A stretch of DNA of 64,000 nucleotides from Blastococcus capsensis (GTDB lineage: Bacteria; Actinomycetota; Actinomycetes; Mycobacteriales; Geodermatophilaceae), in contig NZ_JASNNW010000006.1 in assembly GCF_030165005.1 (NCBI RefSeq), positions 186,001-250,000 of the forward strand, given 5' to 3'. The notes under the pieces were generated by a model. It ran no database searches and had not been told where the DNA came from. It saw nothing but the letters and a program-made list of their open reading frames with translations. Positions 1 to 6,444 of this stretch are shown here, in pieces (within the stretch, counting starts at the first letter, position 1; each line of letters begins with the position of its first letter). The position numbers and the translations under genes are program-made.

Positions 1-269
1 GCGGCCTTGTTGGTGAAGGTGATCGCCAGGATCTCGCCCGGTTGCACGCCGCGGGCACCCAGCAGGTAGGCGATCCGGTGCGTCAGCACCCGGGTCTTGC
101 CCGACCCGGCACCCGCGACGATGAGCAGCGGGCTGCCCTCGTGGACGACGGCGTCCCGCTGGGGGCCGTTGAGGCCGGCGAGCATCCGGTCCAGCTCCCG
201 CCCCAGCGAGCCCGGTGCGGAGCGCTGCAGGGCGGCGGTGCCGGGGAGGGACTGCTGGAGGCTGCTCAT
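1..269 (-). CDS. pcrA: ATP-dependent DNA helicase PcrA/UvrD, N-terminal part (runs off the window)
   Basis: Only the first 89 or so codons are present; the rest lies beyond base 1. Reading from an ATG at 269, the protein has a flexible start, then [16 protein letters not shown] (Q motif) and a Walker A P-loop [15 protein letters not shown], followed by [11 protein letters not shown] (motif Ia). This is the UvrD/PcrA/Rep superfamily 1 signature, a 3'-5' helicase acting in nucleotide excision repair and replication-fork rescue. The neighbouring chorismate mutase matches the uvrD1-chorismate mutase pairing known in mycobacteria, which supports the PcrA/UvrD1 assignment. The gene is absent from simple ORF lists only because it is open at the edge. 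Family assignment is firm; the choice between PcrA and another UvrD paralogue rests on synteny. Confidence 0.9.
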   Translation of the reverse strand, partial: MSSLQQSLPGTAALQRSAPGSLGRELDRMLAGLNGPQRDAVVHEGSPLLIVAGAGSGKTRVLTHRIAYLLGARGVQPGEILAITFTNKA

Positions 270-533
270 GCCGCGGCCCCCCGCGGAAACGTGGAGCGCC
301 AGCGGAGCGTTCTCGTGGGGTCGGTTCATGGACGCAGCTCCGCGACGCAGCTCCGCTGGGGATCAGGACACCTACGGCGCACTCCCGCTGGGGAACCGGA
401 AGTCTGCGACGCCTTCACCCCGCCACTGTAAGCCGGGCGGGTGACGGTCCCGGCGGCCGCTGGACCGCTCGCACCACCTGCCTCACCGGTGCGGCCGTGG
501 CGTCGGCGTCCGGCCGTGTGCCACACTCGTCCC
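270..533. other. Intergenic region between pcrA and the chorismate mutase leader
   Basis: These 264 bases lie between two divergent genes and must hold both promoters. I see a direct repeat of CGACGCAGCTCCG near 333-356 and, at 522-527, CACACT placed six bases before the GTG of the downstream leader peptide, which fits an actinobacterial -10 box for a leaderless transcript. No convincing -35 box is visible. No protein-coding signal is supported. Confidence 0.4.
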
Positions 534-596
534 GTGCTCGCCACGGTCAGCTTTTTCTACGGTCACCGGGATCCGGTGTCCGTCACCGCTGGCTGA
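534..596 (+). CDS. Candidate leader peptide with a Phe-Phe-Tyr run (attenuator control peptide)
   Basis: A 20-codon frame starts at GTG 534 and ends at TGA 594-596: V-L-A-T-V-S-F-F-Y-G-H-R-D-P-V-S-V-T-A-G. Codons 7-9 are TTT TTC TAC, three consecutive aromatic codons, and TTT is rare in this GC-rich genome. The gene downstream is chorismate mutase, the branch enzyme for Phe and Tyr. A perfect hairpin CACCGG-GAT-CCGGTG (564-578) begins right after the aromatic codons and a strong terminator follows at 614-650. This is the layout of ribosome-mediated attenuation. The start has no Shine-Dalgarno and a -10-like CACACT sits 6 bases upstream, so leaderless translation is likely. The peptide is inferred; I could not find a convincing antiterminator by eye. 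Confidence 0.6.
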   Translation: MLATVSFFYGHRDPVSVTAG

Positions 597-613
597 GCAC
601 ACGCCGCAACAGA

Positions 614-650
614 CGCCCCGGGCCCGAGGAGCCCGGGGCGTTTCTCGTTC
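614..650 (+). terminator. Intrinsic terminator/attenuator upstream of chorismate mutase
   Basis: A perfect 10-bp stem (CGCCCCGGGC at 614-623 with GCCCGGGGCG at 631-640, 7-base loop) is followed directly by TTTCTCGTTC. It lies between the FFY leader peptide and the chorismate mutase start at 687, so it would end transcription before the gene when the leader ribosome does not stall. A second GGGGCCCGGG block at 653-662 could pair competitively with the stem's left arm. Confidence 0.7.
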
Positions 651-686
651 TCGGGGCCCGGGTCCACGACCTCCCGAGGACCACCG

Positions 687-980
687 ATGAGCACCCTCAC
701 CACCTCCCCCGCCGCCGGCCCCACCGCCCCCGAGGACCCGGTCGAGCGGATCGGCGAGCTGCGCGGCGCGATCGACGCCTGCGACGCCGAGATCATCGAG
801 CTGGTGCGCCGCCGCCTGGAGATCTCCCAGGAGATCGGCGCGCTGCGCTCGGCCTCCGGCGGCACCCGCCTCTCCCTCGCCCGCGAGCAGCAGGTGCTGT
901 CCCGCTTCCGGGCCGAGCTGGGACCGGACGGCGCGGCACTGGGGATGATGCTGCTCCGACAGGGCCGCGGCCGGCTCTGA
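687..980 (+). CDS. Chorismate mutase (AroQ fold)
   Basis: 97 aa. Catalyses chorismate to prephenate, the committed step to phenylalanine and tyrosine, in the cytoplasm. After a Pro/Ala-rich start, IGELRGAIDACDAEIIELV and RRRLEISQEIGALR form the long helix 1 of the AroQ fold, with the conserved Arg, Asp and Arg-Arg positions; the length fits stand-alone actinobacterial enzymes. ATG 687 is preceded by GAGGA at a proper distance. It is alone in its unit, behind a Phe/Tyr leader peptide and terminator, so end-product control by attenuation is likely. A structured repeat starts three bases after the stop. Adjacent to a UvrD-type helicase as in mycobacteria. Confident on family; secreted or periplasmic variants are ruled out by the lack of a signal peptide. 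Confidence 0.92.
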   Translation: MSTLTTSPAAGPTAPEDPVERIGELRGAIDACDAEIIELVRRRLEISQEIGALRSASGGTRLSLAREQQVLSRFRAELGPDGAALGMMLLRQGRGRL

Positions 981-982
981 GA

Positions 983-1040
983 GAGGACCTCGCTGCCCCC
1001 CACCGCTCGCGAGCTCGCGGCGGGACCCTGCAGCGAGGCC
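983..1040. repeat. Family R1 structured repeat, copy a (terminator-like)
   Basis: Lies between the convergent ends of chorismate mutase and the 1041 gene. The outer stem CCTCGCTGC (988-996) pairs with GCAGCGAGG (1030-1038), enclosing CCCCCACCGCTCGC-GAGCTCGCGGCGGG, which can fold internally. Related copies lie at 14850, 16634, 46434 and 49397, where the outer stem has different bases that still pair. Probably works as a bidirectional terminator here. Confidence 0.6.
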
Positions 1041-1355
1041 TTACGGGCCGCTGCGCCAGACCTGGGAGTCGTCGTCGCCCATCGCGGCCACCTCGAACAC
1101 CCGGCCCGGGCAGGCCTCGTCGGCCTCGTCCGCCAGGTCCTTGCCGAGATCCAGCGCCGCATCGAGGTCGGCCGCCTCGCACTCGGTCACCACGCGCAGC
1201 ACCGCCCGGTCCGGCTCGCGCCAGAGCCGCAGCTCCGGGTCGTCGGGCCGGAGCACGGTGCGGAGGGCGTCGATCGCGGCGTCGTCCAGCGGCGCGGAGG
1301 AGCGCAACGCGACGGACAGGGTGAACGCAGGCACGTCCCGAGTCTGCGCGATCAC
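1041..1355 (-). CDS. Conserved hypothetical protein, about 104 aa
   Basis: I do not recognise a named family. The frame starts at GTG 1355 and has good actinobacterial codon use and a globular composition: a beta-like PAFTLSVALRSSAPLDDAAIDALR start, a central LRLWREPDRAVLRVVTECEA strand-rich part, a helix DLDAALDLGKDLADEADEA and a tail EVAAMGDDDSQVWRSGP. No transmembrane segment or signal peptide. A short alpha/beta sandwich (ACT- or YCII-like) is imaginable but not shown. Convergent with chorismate mutase and divergent from the PIG-L deacetylase, so probably a single-gene unit. Confidence 0.65.
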   Translation of the reverse strand: MIAQTRDVPAFTLSVALRSSAPLDDAAIDALRTVLRPDDPELRLWREPDRAVLRVVTECEAADLDAALDLGKDLADEADEACPGRVFEVAAMGDDDSQVWRSGP

Positions 1356-1433
1356 CGTCGTGCCGCCGCTCCCGCCCCCGGTGTTCCCTCACGACCCCGA
1401 CGGGTTCGCCGGGCCCTCCGTAGGCTCCGCCGG

Positions 1434-2174
1434 GTGAGTTCCCCGTTCCAGCCCCCGTCCGGTCCCGCCGCGCACGTCGAGCGCGTGCTGTGCGTCCTGG
1501 CCCACCCCGACGACGTCGACTTCGGCAGCGCGGGGACCGTCGCCACGTGGACCGCGGCGGGCACCGAGGTCACCTACCTGATCGTCACCGACGGCGACGC
1601 CGGCGGATTCGACGACACCCCCCGCGAGCAGATGGGGCCGCTGCGGCAGGCCGAGCAACGGGCGGCCGCCGCCGCGGTCGGGGTGACCGACGTGCGGTTC
1701 CTCGGCTACCCCGACGGCCGGCTCGAGCTCACCCTGGACCTGCGCCGCGACATCAGCCGGGTGATCCGGCAGGTGCGCCCGCAGCGGGTGCTCACCAGCT
1801 CGCCCGAGCGGTTCTGGGACCGGATCGGCGCCAGCCATCCCGACCACATGACCGTCGGCGAGTCGACCCTGCGGGCGGTCTACCCCGACGCCCGCAACCC
1901 GTTCGCCTTCCCCGAGCTGCTGGCCGACGAGGGGCTGGAGGCCTGGACCGTCGCGGAGGTGTGGCTGGGCGCCAGCCCGCGCCCCGACCACGCCGTCGAC
2001 GTCACCGACGTGGTCGACCGCAAGCTCGCGGCGCTGCGCTGCCACGTCACCCAGGTGAGCCACATGGAGAACCTGGACGAGTTCCTCACCGCCTGGATGC
2101 GGCAGACCGCCGAGCGGCTGGGGCTCCCCGCCGGCCGGCTGGCCGAGGCGTTCCACGTCGTCCACACGGCATGA
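1434..2174 (+). CDS. PIG-L (LmbE-like) family N-acetylglucosamine-type deacetylase
   Basis: 246 aa. The PIG-L family removes acetyl groups from N-acetylglucosaminyl substrates with a zinc; actinobacterial members include MshB and Mca of mycothiol metabolism. Visible motifs: VLAHPDDVDFGSAGT near residues 21-35 (zinc ligands His and Asp-Asp), TDGDAGG near 53, and SHPDHMTVGE near 126-135 supplying the third ligand His. Starts at GTG 1434; TAGGCT at 1421-1426 stands 7 bases before it, suggesting a leaderless transcript. It is too diverged and out of context to be called mshB, so the substrate is unknown. Ends just before a short inverted repeat (2178-2194). Confidence 0.88.
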   Translation: MSSPFQPPSGPAAHVERVLCVLAHPDDVDFGSAGTVATWTAAGTEVTYLIVTDGDAGGFDDTPREQMGPLRQAEQRAAAAAVGVTDVRFLGYPDGRLELTLDLRRDISRVIRQVRPQRVLTSSPERFWDRIGASHPDHMTVGESTLRAVYPDARNPFAFPELLADEGLEAWTVAEVWLGASPRPDHAVDVTDVVDRKLAALRCHVTQVSHMENLDEFLTAWMRQTAERLGLPAGRLAEAFHVVHTA

Positions 2175-2177
2175 TCC

Positions 2178-2194
2178 GTCGTCCTCCGGACGAC
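2178..2194 (-). repeat. Hairpin of repeat family R4 (copy C)
   Basis: GTCGTCC-TCC-GGACGAC; on the minus strand it reads with a GGA triloop and is preceded by GGCCGCGGG, as in the R4 copies at 11502-11520 and 63003-63021. It lies between the ends of the PIG-L gene and the truncated regulator and may act as a terminator. Confidence 0.5.
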
Positions 2195-2259
2195 CCCGCG
2201 GCCACGCGCCGGCCCGACCGACGTCGAGCCGCGGAGCCACCCCTGCGCGACAGGGCGTT

Positions 2260-2679
2260 CTACAACAGCCTGTTCGTCGCCGCCCAGCGGGTGAGCTCGT
2301 TGCGGTTGGACAGCTGCAGCTTCCGCAGCACGTTCGAGGCGTGGGACTCCACCGTCTTCACCGAGATGAACAGCCGGGAGCCGATCTCGCGGTAGGTGTA
2401 GCCGCGGGCCATCAGCTGCATCACCTCGCGCTCGCGGGCGCTGAGCAGGTCGAGCCCCGGGTCGGTGGCCTCCTCGGCCGGTGCGGGCGCGGCGCCCGGA
2501 CCGGCGGAGAACGCGTCGAGGACGAAGCCGGCCAACCGCGGGCTGAACACGACGTCGCCGTCGGCCACCCGGCGGACGGCGTCGAGCAGGTCCGGGCCCG
2601 AGATCGTCTTGGTCACGTAACCACGCGCGCCGGCCCGGATGACGGCGATGACGTCCTCGGCGGCGTCGGACACCGACAG
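2260..2679 (-). pseudogene. Truncated LuxR-family response regulator (N-terminal half of receiver missing)
   Basis: About 140 codons are recognisable. SVSDAAEDVIAVIRAGARGYVTK is the second half of a receiver domain, including the conserved Lys, and LLSAREREVMQLMARGYTYREIG with FISVKTVESHASNVLRKLQ is the LuxR/GerE helix-turn-helix. Homologues have about 80 more residues carrying the acidic pocket and phospho-acceptor Asp; here the frame upstream of about 2679 runs into the divergent pspC gene instead. The usual partner, a PspC-domain sensor kinase, is also missing. A deletion joining the regulator to pspC is the simplest explanation. An internal GTG at 2673 could still yield a free DNA-binding domain, but no good ribosome site is visible. 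Confidence 0.7.
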
Positions 2680-2706
2680 GCCCCGGCGGTCGGCAGGCTC
2701 CCTGGC

Positions 2707-3636
2707 ATGACATCCGCTCCTCCTCCTGCGCCACCCACGCTGGAACCGCCCGGCTGGCAGCCGCCGCCGGTCCGTCCGCAGCTGCGCCGCAGCCGCACCG
2801 ACAAGGTCATCGGCGGGGTGAACGGCGGCCTGGCCGACTACACCGGCATCGATGCACTGCTGTGGCGGGTGGGCTTCGTCGCCCTCGCGGTCGCCGGCGG
2901 CACCGGCGTCCTGGTCTACCTCCTGCTGTGGCTGCTGGTGCCGGCGGGCGCGGGCGGCCCCGCGCCGGGGCAAGCCCCATGGCAGCCGGCCGGCGCTGTG
3001 CGCCGGCGCGACCCCGCCGGTCCCCGGTCACCCGTTCCCGGACTCACGGTCGCCGGCCTGCTGATCGTCGTGGGCGTCCTCGTGCTGATCAGCCGGCTGA
3101 CCGGCTGGGAGATCGACGCGGTCGGTTGTCTCGGGAGCGCCCCGGTCGTGGTCGGCGCCGGACTCGTCGCGGCCGCGTTCAGCGGGGGCCGCACCGCCCG
3201 CGGCGGTCTGATCGCCCTGGGCGTGGTGCTGGCCCTGGCCCTGGCCATCGCCGCCGCGGCGCCGTCGATCGACGGCGGGGTGGGCGATCGCACGTTCCGG
3301 CCGCAGACCGTCAGCGACGTGCGCGAGGTCTACGCCGGCGGCGTCGGCGACCTCACCGTCGACCTCTCCGACGTCCCGATGGCCGATCTCGCCGACGCCC
3401 TCGACATCGAGGTGCAGCACGGCCTCGGGGACGTCGAGGTGGTCCTGCCGCGCTCCGCCGATGCCCGCATCCGGGTCCACCAGGGGCTCGGCGAGGCGGA
3501 TGTCCTCGACTCCGACGAGGTCGGCGGCGACTTCTTCCCCGGCAGCGGAACGGCGGACTGGACCGACGACGGCGAGGCGGAGATCGTGCTCGAGATCGAC
3601 ACCGGTATCGGACAGGTGGAGGTGTCCCGTGGCTGA
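2707..3636 (+). CDS. PspC-domain membrane protein with toast-rack-like C-terminus
   Basis: 309 aa, inner membrane. A proline-rich N-terminus precedes a PspC domain (about 30-80: RSRTDKVIGGVNGGLADYTG, then a hydrophobic VGFVALAVAGGTGVLVYLLLW segment). Further membrane segments lie near 110-130, 140-158 and 165-185. The last 110 residues (VREVYAGGVGDLTVDLS, HGLGDVEVVLP, HQGLGEADVLD, DTGIGQVEVS) form the repeated beta pattern of LiaF/DUF4097-type toast-rack domains. The family is linked to cell-envelope stress. Starts at ATG 2707; overlaps the next gene by 8 bases. In related bacteria a PspC sensor kinase and LuxR regulator are divergent neighbours; here only a stub of the regulator remains, so this operon may have lost its control. 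Confidence 0.85.
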   Translation: MTSAPPPAPPTLEPPGWQPPPVRPQLRRSRTDKVIGGVNGGLADYTGIDALLWRVGFVALAVAGGTGVLVYLLLWLLVPAGAGGPAPGQAPWQPAGAVRRRDPAGPRSPVPGLTVAGLLIVVGVLVLISRLTGWEIDAVGCLGSAPVVVGAGLVAAAFSGGRTARGGLIALGVVLALALAIAAAAPSIDGGVGDRTFRPQTVSDVREVYAGGVGDLTVDLSDVPMADLADALDIEVQHGLGDVEVVLPRSADARIRVHQGLGEADVLDSDEVGGDFFPGSGTADWTDDGEAEIVLEIDTGIGQVEVSRG

Positions 3637-3925
3637 CTACAGCGAGTTCCCGACCACCCCGACCGCGTGGCAGGAACAGCAGTGGCAGATGGTCGCCCCC
3701 CTGGAGACCGAGGACCGGCCGCAGCCGCAGCAGCGGCGGCGGAAACTCGACCTGCTGGCGCTCGTGGCGGGCCTGTTCTTCATCGTCCTGGCGGTCTCGA
3801 CGATGACCGGTCTGGACTTCCCGCTGGGCCTGCTCGACGACGGCGGCCTGCTGTGGGTGCTCCTCATCGGCGCGGGGATCGCGCTGCTGGTGAAGGAGCT
3901 GCGCGAGGCACGCACCCGCGGCTGA
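3629..3925 (+). CDS. Small membrane protein in the pspC operon
   Basis: 98 aa. Starts at GTG 3629 inside the end of the pspC-like gene, so translation is coupled. N-terminal half is polar and Gln-rich; two membrane segments follow (LDLLALVAGLFFIVLAVSTM about 41-60; GLLWVLLIGAGIALLVKEL about 74-92), ending in basic residues. Such small two-helix proteins often follow PspC genes in actinobacteria. No enzymatic motif; likely an accessory membrane component. Confidence 0.75.
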   Translation: MADYSEFPTTPTAWQEQQWQMVAPLETEDRPQPQQRRRKLDLLALVAGLFFIVLAVSTMTGLDFPLGLLDDGGLLWVLLIGAGIALLVKELREARTRG

Positions 3926-3950
3926 CCGGCCAGGAGGCTTGGCGGGCGGG

Positions 3951-3975
3951 GCCCGGGAGCGGTTCGCTCCCGGGC
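3951..3975. terminator. Hairpin terminator between convergent genes
   Basis: Perfect 11-bp stem GCCCGGGAGCG-GTT-CGCTCCCGGGC between the end of the pspC operon and the end of the antiporter; no T tract, as is common in high-GC actinobacteria. Confidence 0.65.
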
Positions 3976-3979
3976 GTGG

Positions 3980-5068
3980 TCACGCCACGAGGGCGAGGAC
4001 GACGGTGCCCACGTAGATCAGCGGGATGGAGACGCCCTCGAAGCCGATCCACTTCCGGTCGCGCATGAGCAGTCCGGCGGCCAGGACCGCCGTCATGACC
4101 AGCGTGCCGCCGAGGAGCACCAGGCTGGTCGGCCCGGCGTCCCGGTAGATCGGCCCGTCCAGGTAGCCGATGTCGGCCACGGAGATCATCAGGATGTCGT
4201 AGACGTTGCCGCCGACGATGTTGCCGACGCCGAGGGTGAGCTGGCCCATCCGCACGGCGGTCAGCAGGACCACGAGCTCGGGCAGCGAGCTGATCGCCGT
4301 GGTCAGGGTGAAGCCCACGACCCCGCTGTCGAGCCCGGCCCGCGCGATCACGCTCAGCCCGGCCCTGCCCACCAGCCAGCCGGCCACCCCGGTGACCAGC
4401 CCCATCACCGCGAGCAGGCCCCACAACCGGGCGGTCGAGCGATGGTCCCCACCGTCCGCGCCGTCGCCCGGACTGTCGGCGTCGCCCTTGCCGTTGCCGT
4501 TGCCGTCGTCGGCCGCGTCCTCGCCGTTGCCGTCGTCGTCGGCCGTCTGATCGGTGTGGACCGGCTGCCACATCGGCTCGTGCTGCATCCGCCGCAGCAG
4601 CGTCAAGCCGTAGGCGTAGAGGGCGGGGATCAGCAGCGTCATGGGGTGGATCCAGCCCAGCCGGAGATCGGGCGTGGCGTAGGCGACGACCGGGATCGCG
4701 AGCATCGCGATGAGCAGCACCGACTGGAGCACGTTCTGCAGGGACGCCGCCGCGTGCTCCAGGTTGACGCGGCGGTAGAGCAGGTCCGCGATCGCCAGCC
4801 AGACGGTCTGGAGGGCGATGCCGCCGATCGGGTTGGCCAGGGCGAAGCCGGCGTCGCCCTCCAGAGCGCCGGTGAGCACCGTGACGTTCCCCGGAAGCGA
4901 GGTCACCGCCCCGAGCAGCAGGGCACCGCCGATGGCGTCACCGAGCCCGGTGCGCTCGGCGAGGGTGTCGGCGACGCGGGTCAGCCGGACCCCCGCGATC
5001 ACGATGACGACGGCCATCGCGGCGAGGACGCCCAGGCTCGGGAGAAGAGGCCACGGCGAGGAGCTCAC
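3980..5068 (-). CDS. CaCA-superfamily sodium/calcium-type cation antiporter
   Basis: 362 aa, inner membrane. Two homologous halves with about five membrane helices each are joined by an acidic, low-complexity loop (about 170-210; Asp/Gly/Asn-rich with a Gly-Asn repeat). The second half carries the family motif TTAISSLPEL followed by VGNIVGGNVYDILM. The first half has LGAVTSLPGN, so the Glu expected after Ser-Leu-Pro is replaced by Gly (residue 60). That Glu coordinates Ca2+ in the exchangers of known structure, so specificity may differ or only one half may bind ion. Single gene, start at 5068. Family firm; the transported ion is not determinable. Confidence 0.85.
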   Translation of the reverse strand: MSSSPWPLLPSLGVLAAMAVVIVIAGVRLTRVADTLAERTGLGDAIGGALLLGAVTSLPGNVTVLTGALEGDAGFALANPIGGIALQTVWLAIADLLYRRVNLEHAAASLQNVLQSVLLIAMLAIPVVAYATPDLRLGWIHPMTLLIPALYAYGLTLLRRMQHEPMWQPVHTDQTADDDGNGEDAADDGNGNGKGDADSPGDGADGGDHRSTARLWGLLAVMGLVTGVAGWLVGRAGLSVIARAGLDSGVVGFTLTTAISSLPELVVLLTAVRMGQLTLGVGNIVGGNVYDILMISVADIGYLDGPIYRDAGPTSLVLLGGTLVMTAVLAAGLLMRDRKWIGFEGVSIPLIYVGTVVLALVA

Positions 5069-5177
5069 TCATTCCTCCGGGGTCCTCGACGGTGTGGCCG
5101 GCGACGAGCCCATCACAACCGGCGGCATCTGGCGCGCCGAGCCCCAGGTGGACGCCCACGGGAACCGGAGGGGGCCG

Positions 5178-5510
5178 GTGACGCGTCCTGTGGGTATGTG
5201 CCTGGTCGCCGTCCTGCTGCCGGCCGTCGCACTGCTCACCGCGTGCGGCGGCGGCACCGGCGGGCCCGACGTGGGGGCGAGTGGGAGCTGGCGGAAGGGA
5301 CCGTCGACGGAGCCACTCTCCCCCGGCACGGCGGCACGGCGGCACGGCGGCAGTTCGACGCCGCGGTCGGCCGCACCGAGATGGGCTGCGCGCCCGACGT
5401 CATGGCCGCGGAGACCGCCTTCCTGGACGCCCTCGGCCGCGCCGCCACGGTGACGCGGCGGCACGAGCAGCTCGTGCTCACCGGCGCCGCTGGGCCGCGG
5501 GGCGGTCGAG
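5178..5510 (+). pseudogene. Degraded META-domain lipoprotein gene
   Basis: A lipoprotein signal peptide is intact from GTG 5178 (CLVAVLLPAVALLTACGGG with a lipobox Cys). The frame then shifts: GSWELAEGTVDGATL-like residues appear in one frame and TEMGCAPDVMAAETAFLDALG, typical of META domains, in another. The middle of the domain is missing and replaced by three copies of the octamer CGGCACGG around 5326-5350. The surviving 3' frame runs open into the intact META gene at 5603. It is clearly a paralogue of that gene, with the same EMGCAPDVM/EMACAPELM block. Confidence 0.7.
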
Positions 5511-5602
5511 GATCCGGGGACCCCTGCGCACCCGGCCGCTGTTCGGTAACGGTGGGCACGGGTCGGTTGTGCCGCGCGGCGGGGCTCACCACATTGAGCG
5601 CC

Positions 5603-6391
5603 ATGGCGGCACAGATGGCGCGGGCATCGATCGCCTTGGCTGCCGCCCTCCTTCCCACCGCCTGCGCGGGAGTCCGTTCCGACGAGGTGACTGCCGGCCG
5701 GTCCGAGCTGCTCGGCGCCTGGGAGCTGACCGAGCTCAGGACCGGCGGGGCCCACGTCCCCCTACCCGACGGTGGCCGCGGAACGCTGGTCTTCGAAGAG
5801 GACCAGCTGAGCGGGACCGCGTTCTGCAATGGCTTCGGAGCGGGCCACCAGGTCACGGGCGGCGCCCTCGTCATCGACGGTCTGGCCAGCACGGAGATGG
5901 CTTGCGCCCCCGAGCTGATGTCGGCGGAGACCGCCTACCTGGCGGCCATCGACGCGGCGGACGACGGGCTGCAGGTCGAGGCCGGGGTTCTCGTGCTCAC
6001 CGGCGACGGCGTCCTGCTCCGGTTCCGGCCGTTGCCGCCGGTCCCGGTGAGCGACCTCATCACCACCCGGTGGGTGCTCGAGACCGTCGTCGATGGGGAG
6101 TCCGCAGCCACCCCGGTCGGCGTCGCCGCCGTCCTGCAGCTCGCCGAGGGTGGCACTTTCACCGGCTCAACCGGCTGCCGGGCGCTGTCCGGGACGTGGT
6201 CTGTCCACGGGGACACGGTGCACTTCCCGGAGATGGAGGCCGAGGGGCTCTGCCCGGACGAGCTGCGCGATCAGGACGCACACGTCATCACGGTTCTCGG
6301 TGACGGCTTCTCGGTCGAAATCGAAGGCGACCAGCTCATCGTCACCGATCCCGGTGGGGACGGTTTGATCTACCGGAACTCCCCCACCTGA
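5603..6391 (+). CDS. META-domain lipoprotein with two META repeats
   Basis: 262 aa, exported. ATG 5603 opens a signal peptide (MARASIALAAALLPTACAG) with a lipobox-like T-A-C, Cys about residue 21. First META domain about 30-140: LLGAWELTEL, GTLVFEEDQLSGTAFCNGF, STEMACAPELMSAETAYL. Second about 150-260: TRWVLETVVDG, LQLAEGGTFTGSTGCRALSG, EAEGLCPDEL. META domains of the HslJ type occur in heat-inducible or envelope proteins of unclear function. The second repeat has the Gly-Cys of the CNxxxG motif but is more diverged. A decayed paralogue sits directly upstream. Probable surface lipoprotein; ligand unknown. Confidence 0.85.
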   Translation: MAAQMARASIALAAALLPTACAGVRSDEVTAGRSELLGAWELTELRTGGAHVPLPDGGRGTLVFEEDQLSGTAFCNGFGAGHQVTGGALVIDGLASTEMACAPELMSAETAYLAAIDAADDGLQVEAGVLVLTGDGVLLRFRPLPPVPVSDLITTRWVLETVVDGESAATPVGVAAVLQLAEGGTFTGSTGCRALSGTWSVHGDTVHFPEMEAEGLCPDELRDQDAHVITVLGDGFSVEIEGDQLIVTDPGGDGLIYRNSPT

Positions 6392-6444
6392 CCAGGAGCG
6401 CTGCCGACCGAGGCCGCACGGGAGCCCCCGGGCGCCGTCGGACG

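Noticed and set aside
2680-2973. N-terminal part of the LuxR frame extending to 2973
   Set aside because: The residues upstream of about 2679 are Arg/Gln-rich and bear no resemblance to a receiver; this stretch is the antisense of the PspC domain.
4442-5600. A 649-aa fused ORF covering the antiporter antisense and both META genes
   Set aside because: The 5' two thirds are antisense to the antiporter; only the part from 5603 has a signal peptide and META motifs.
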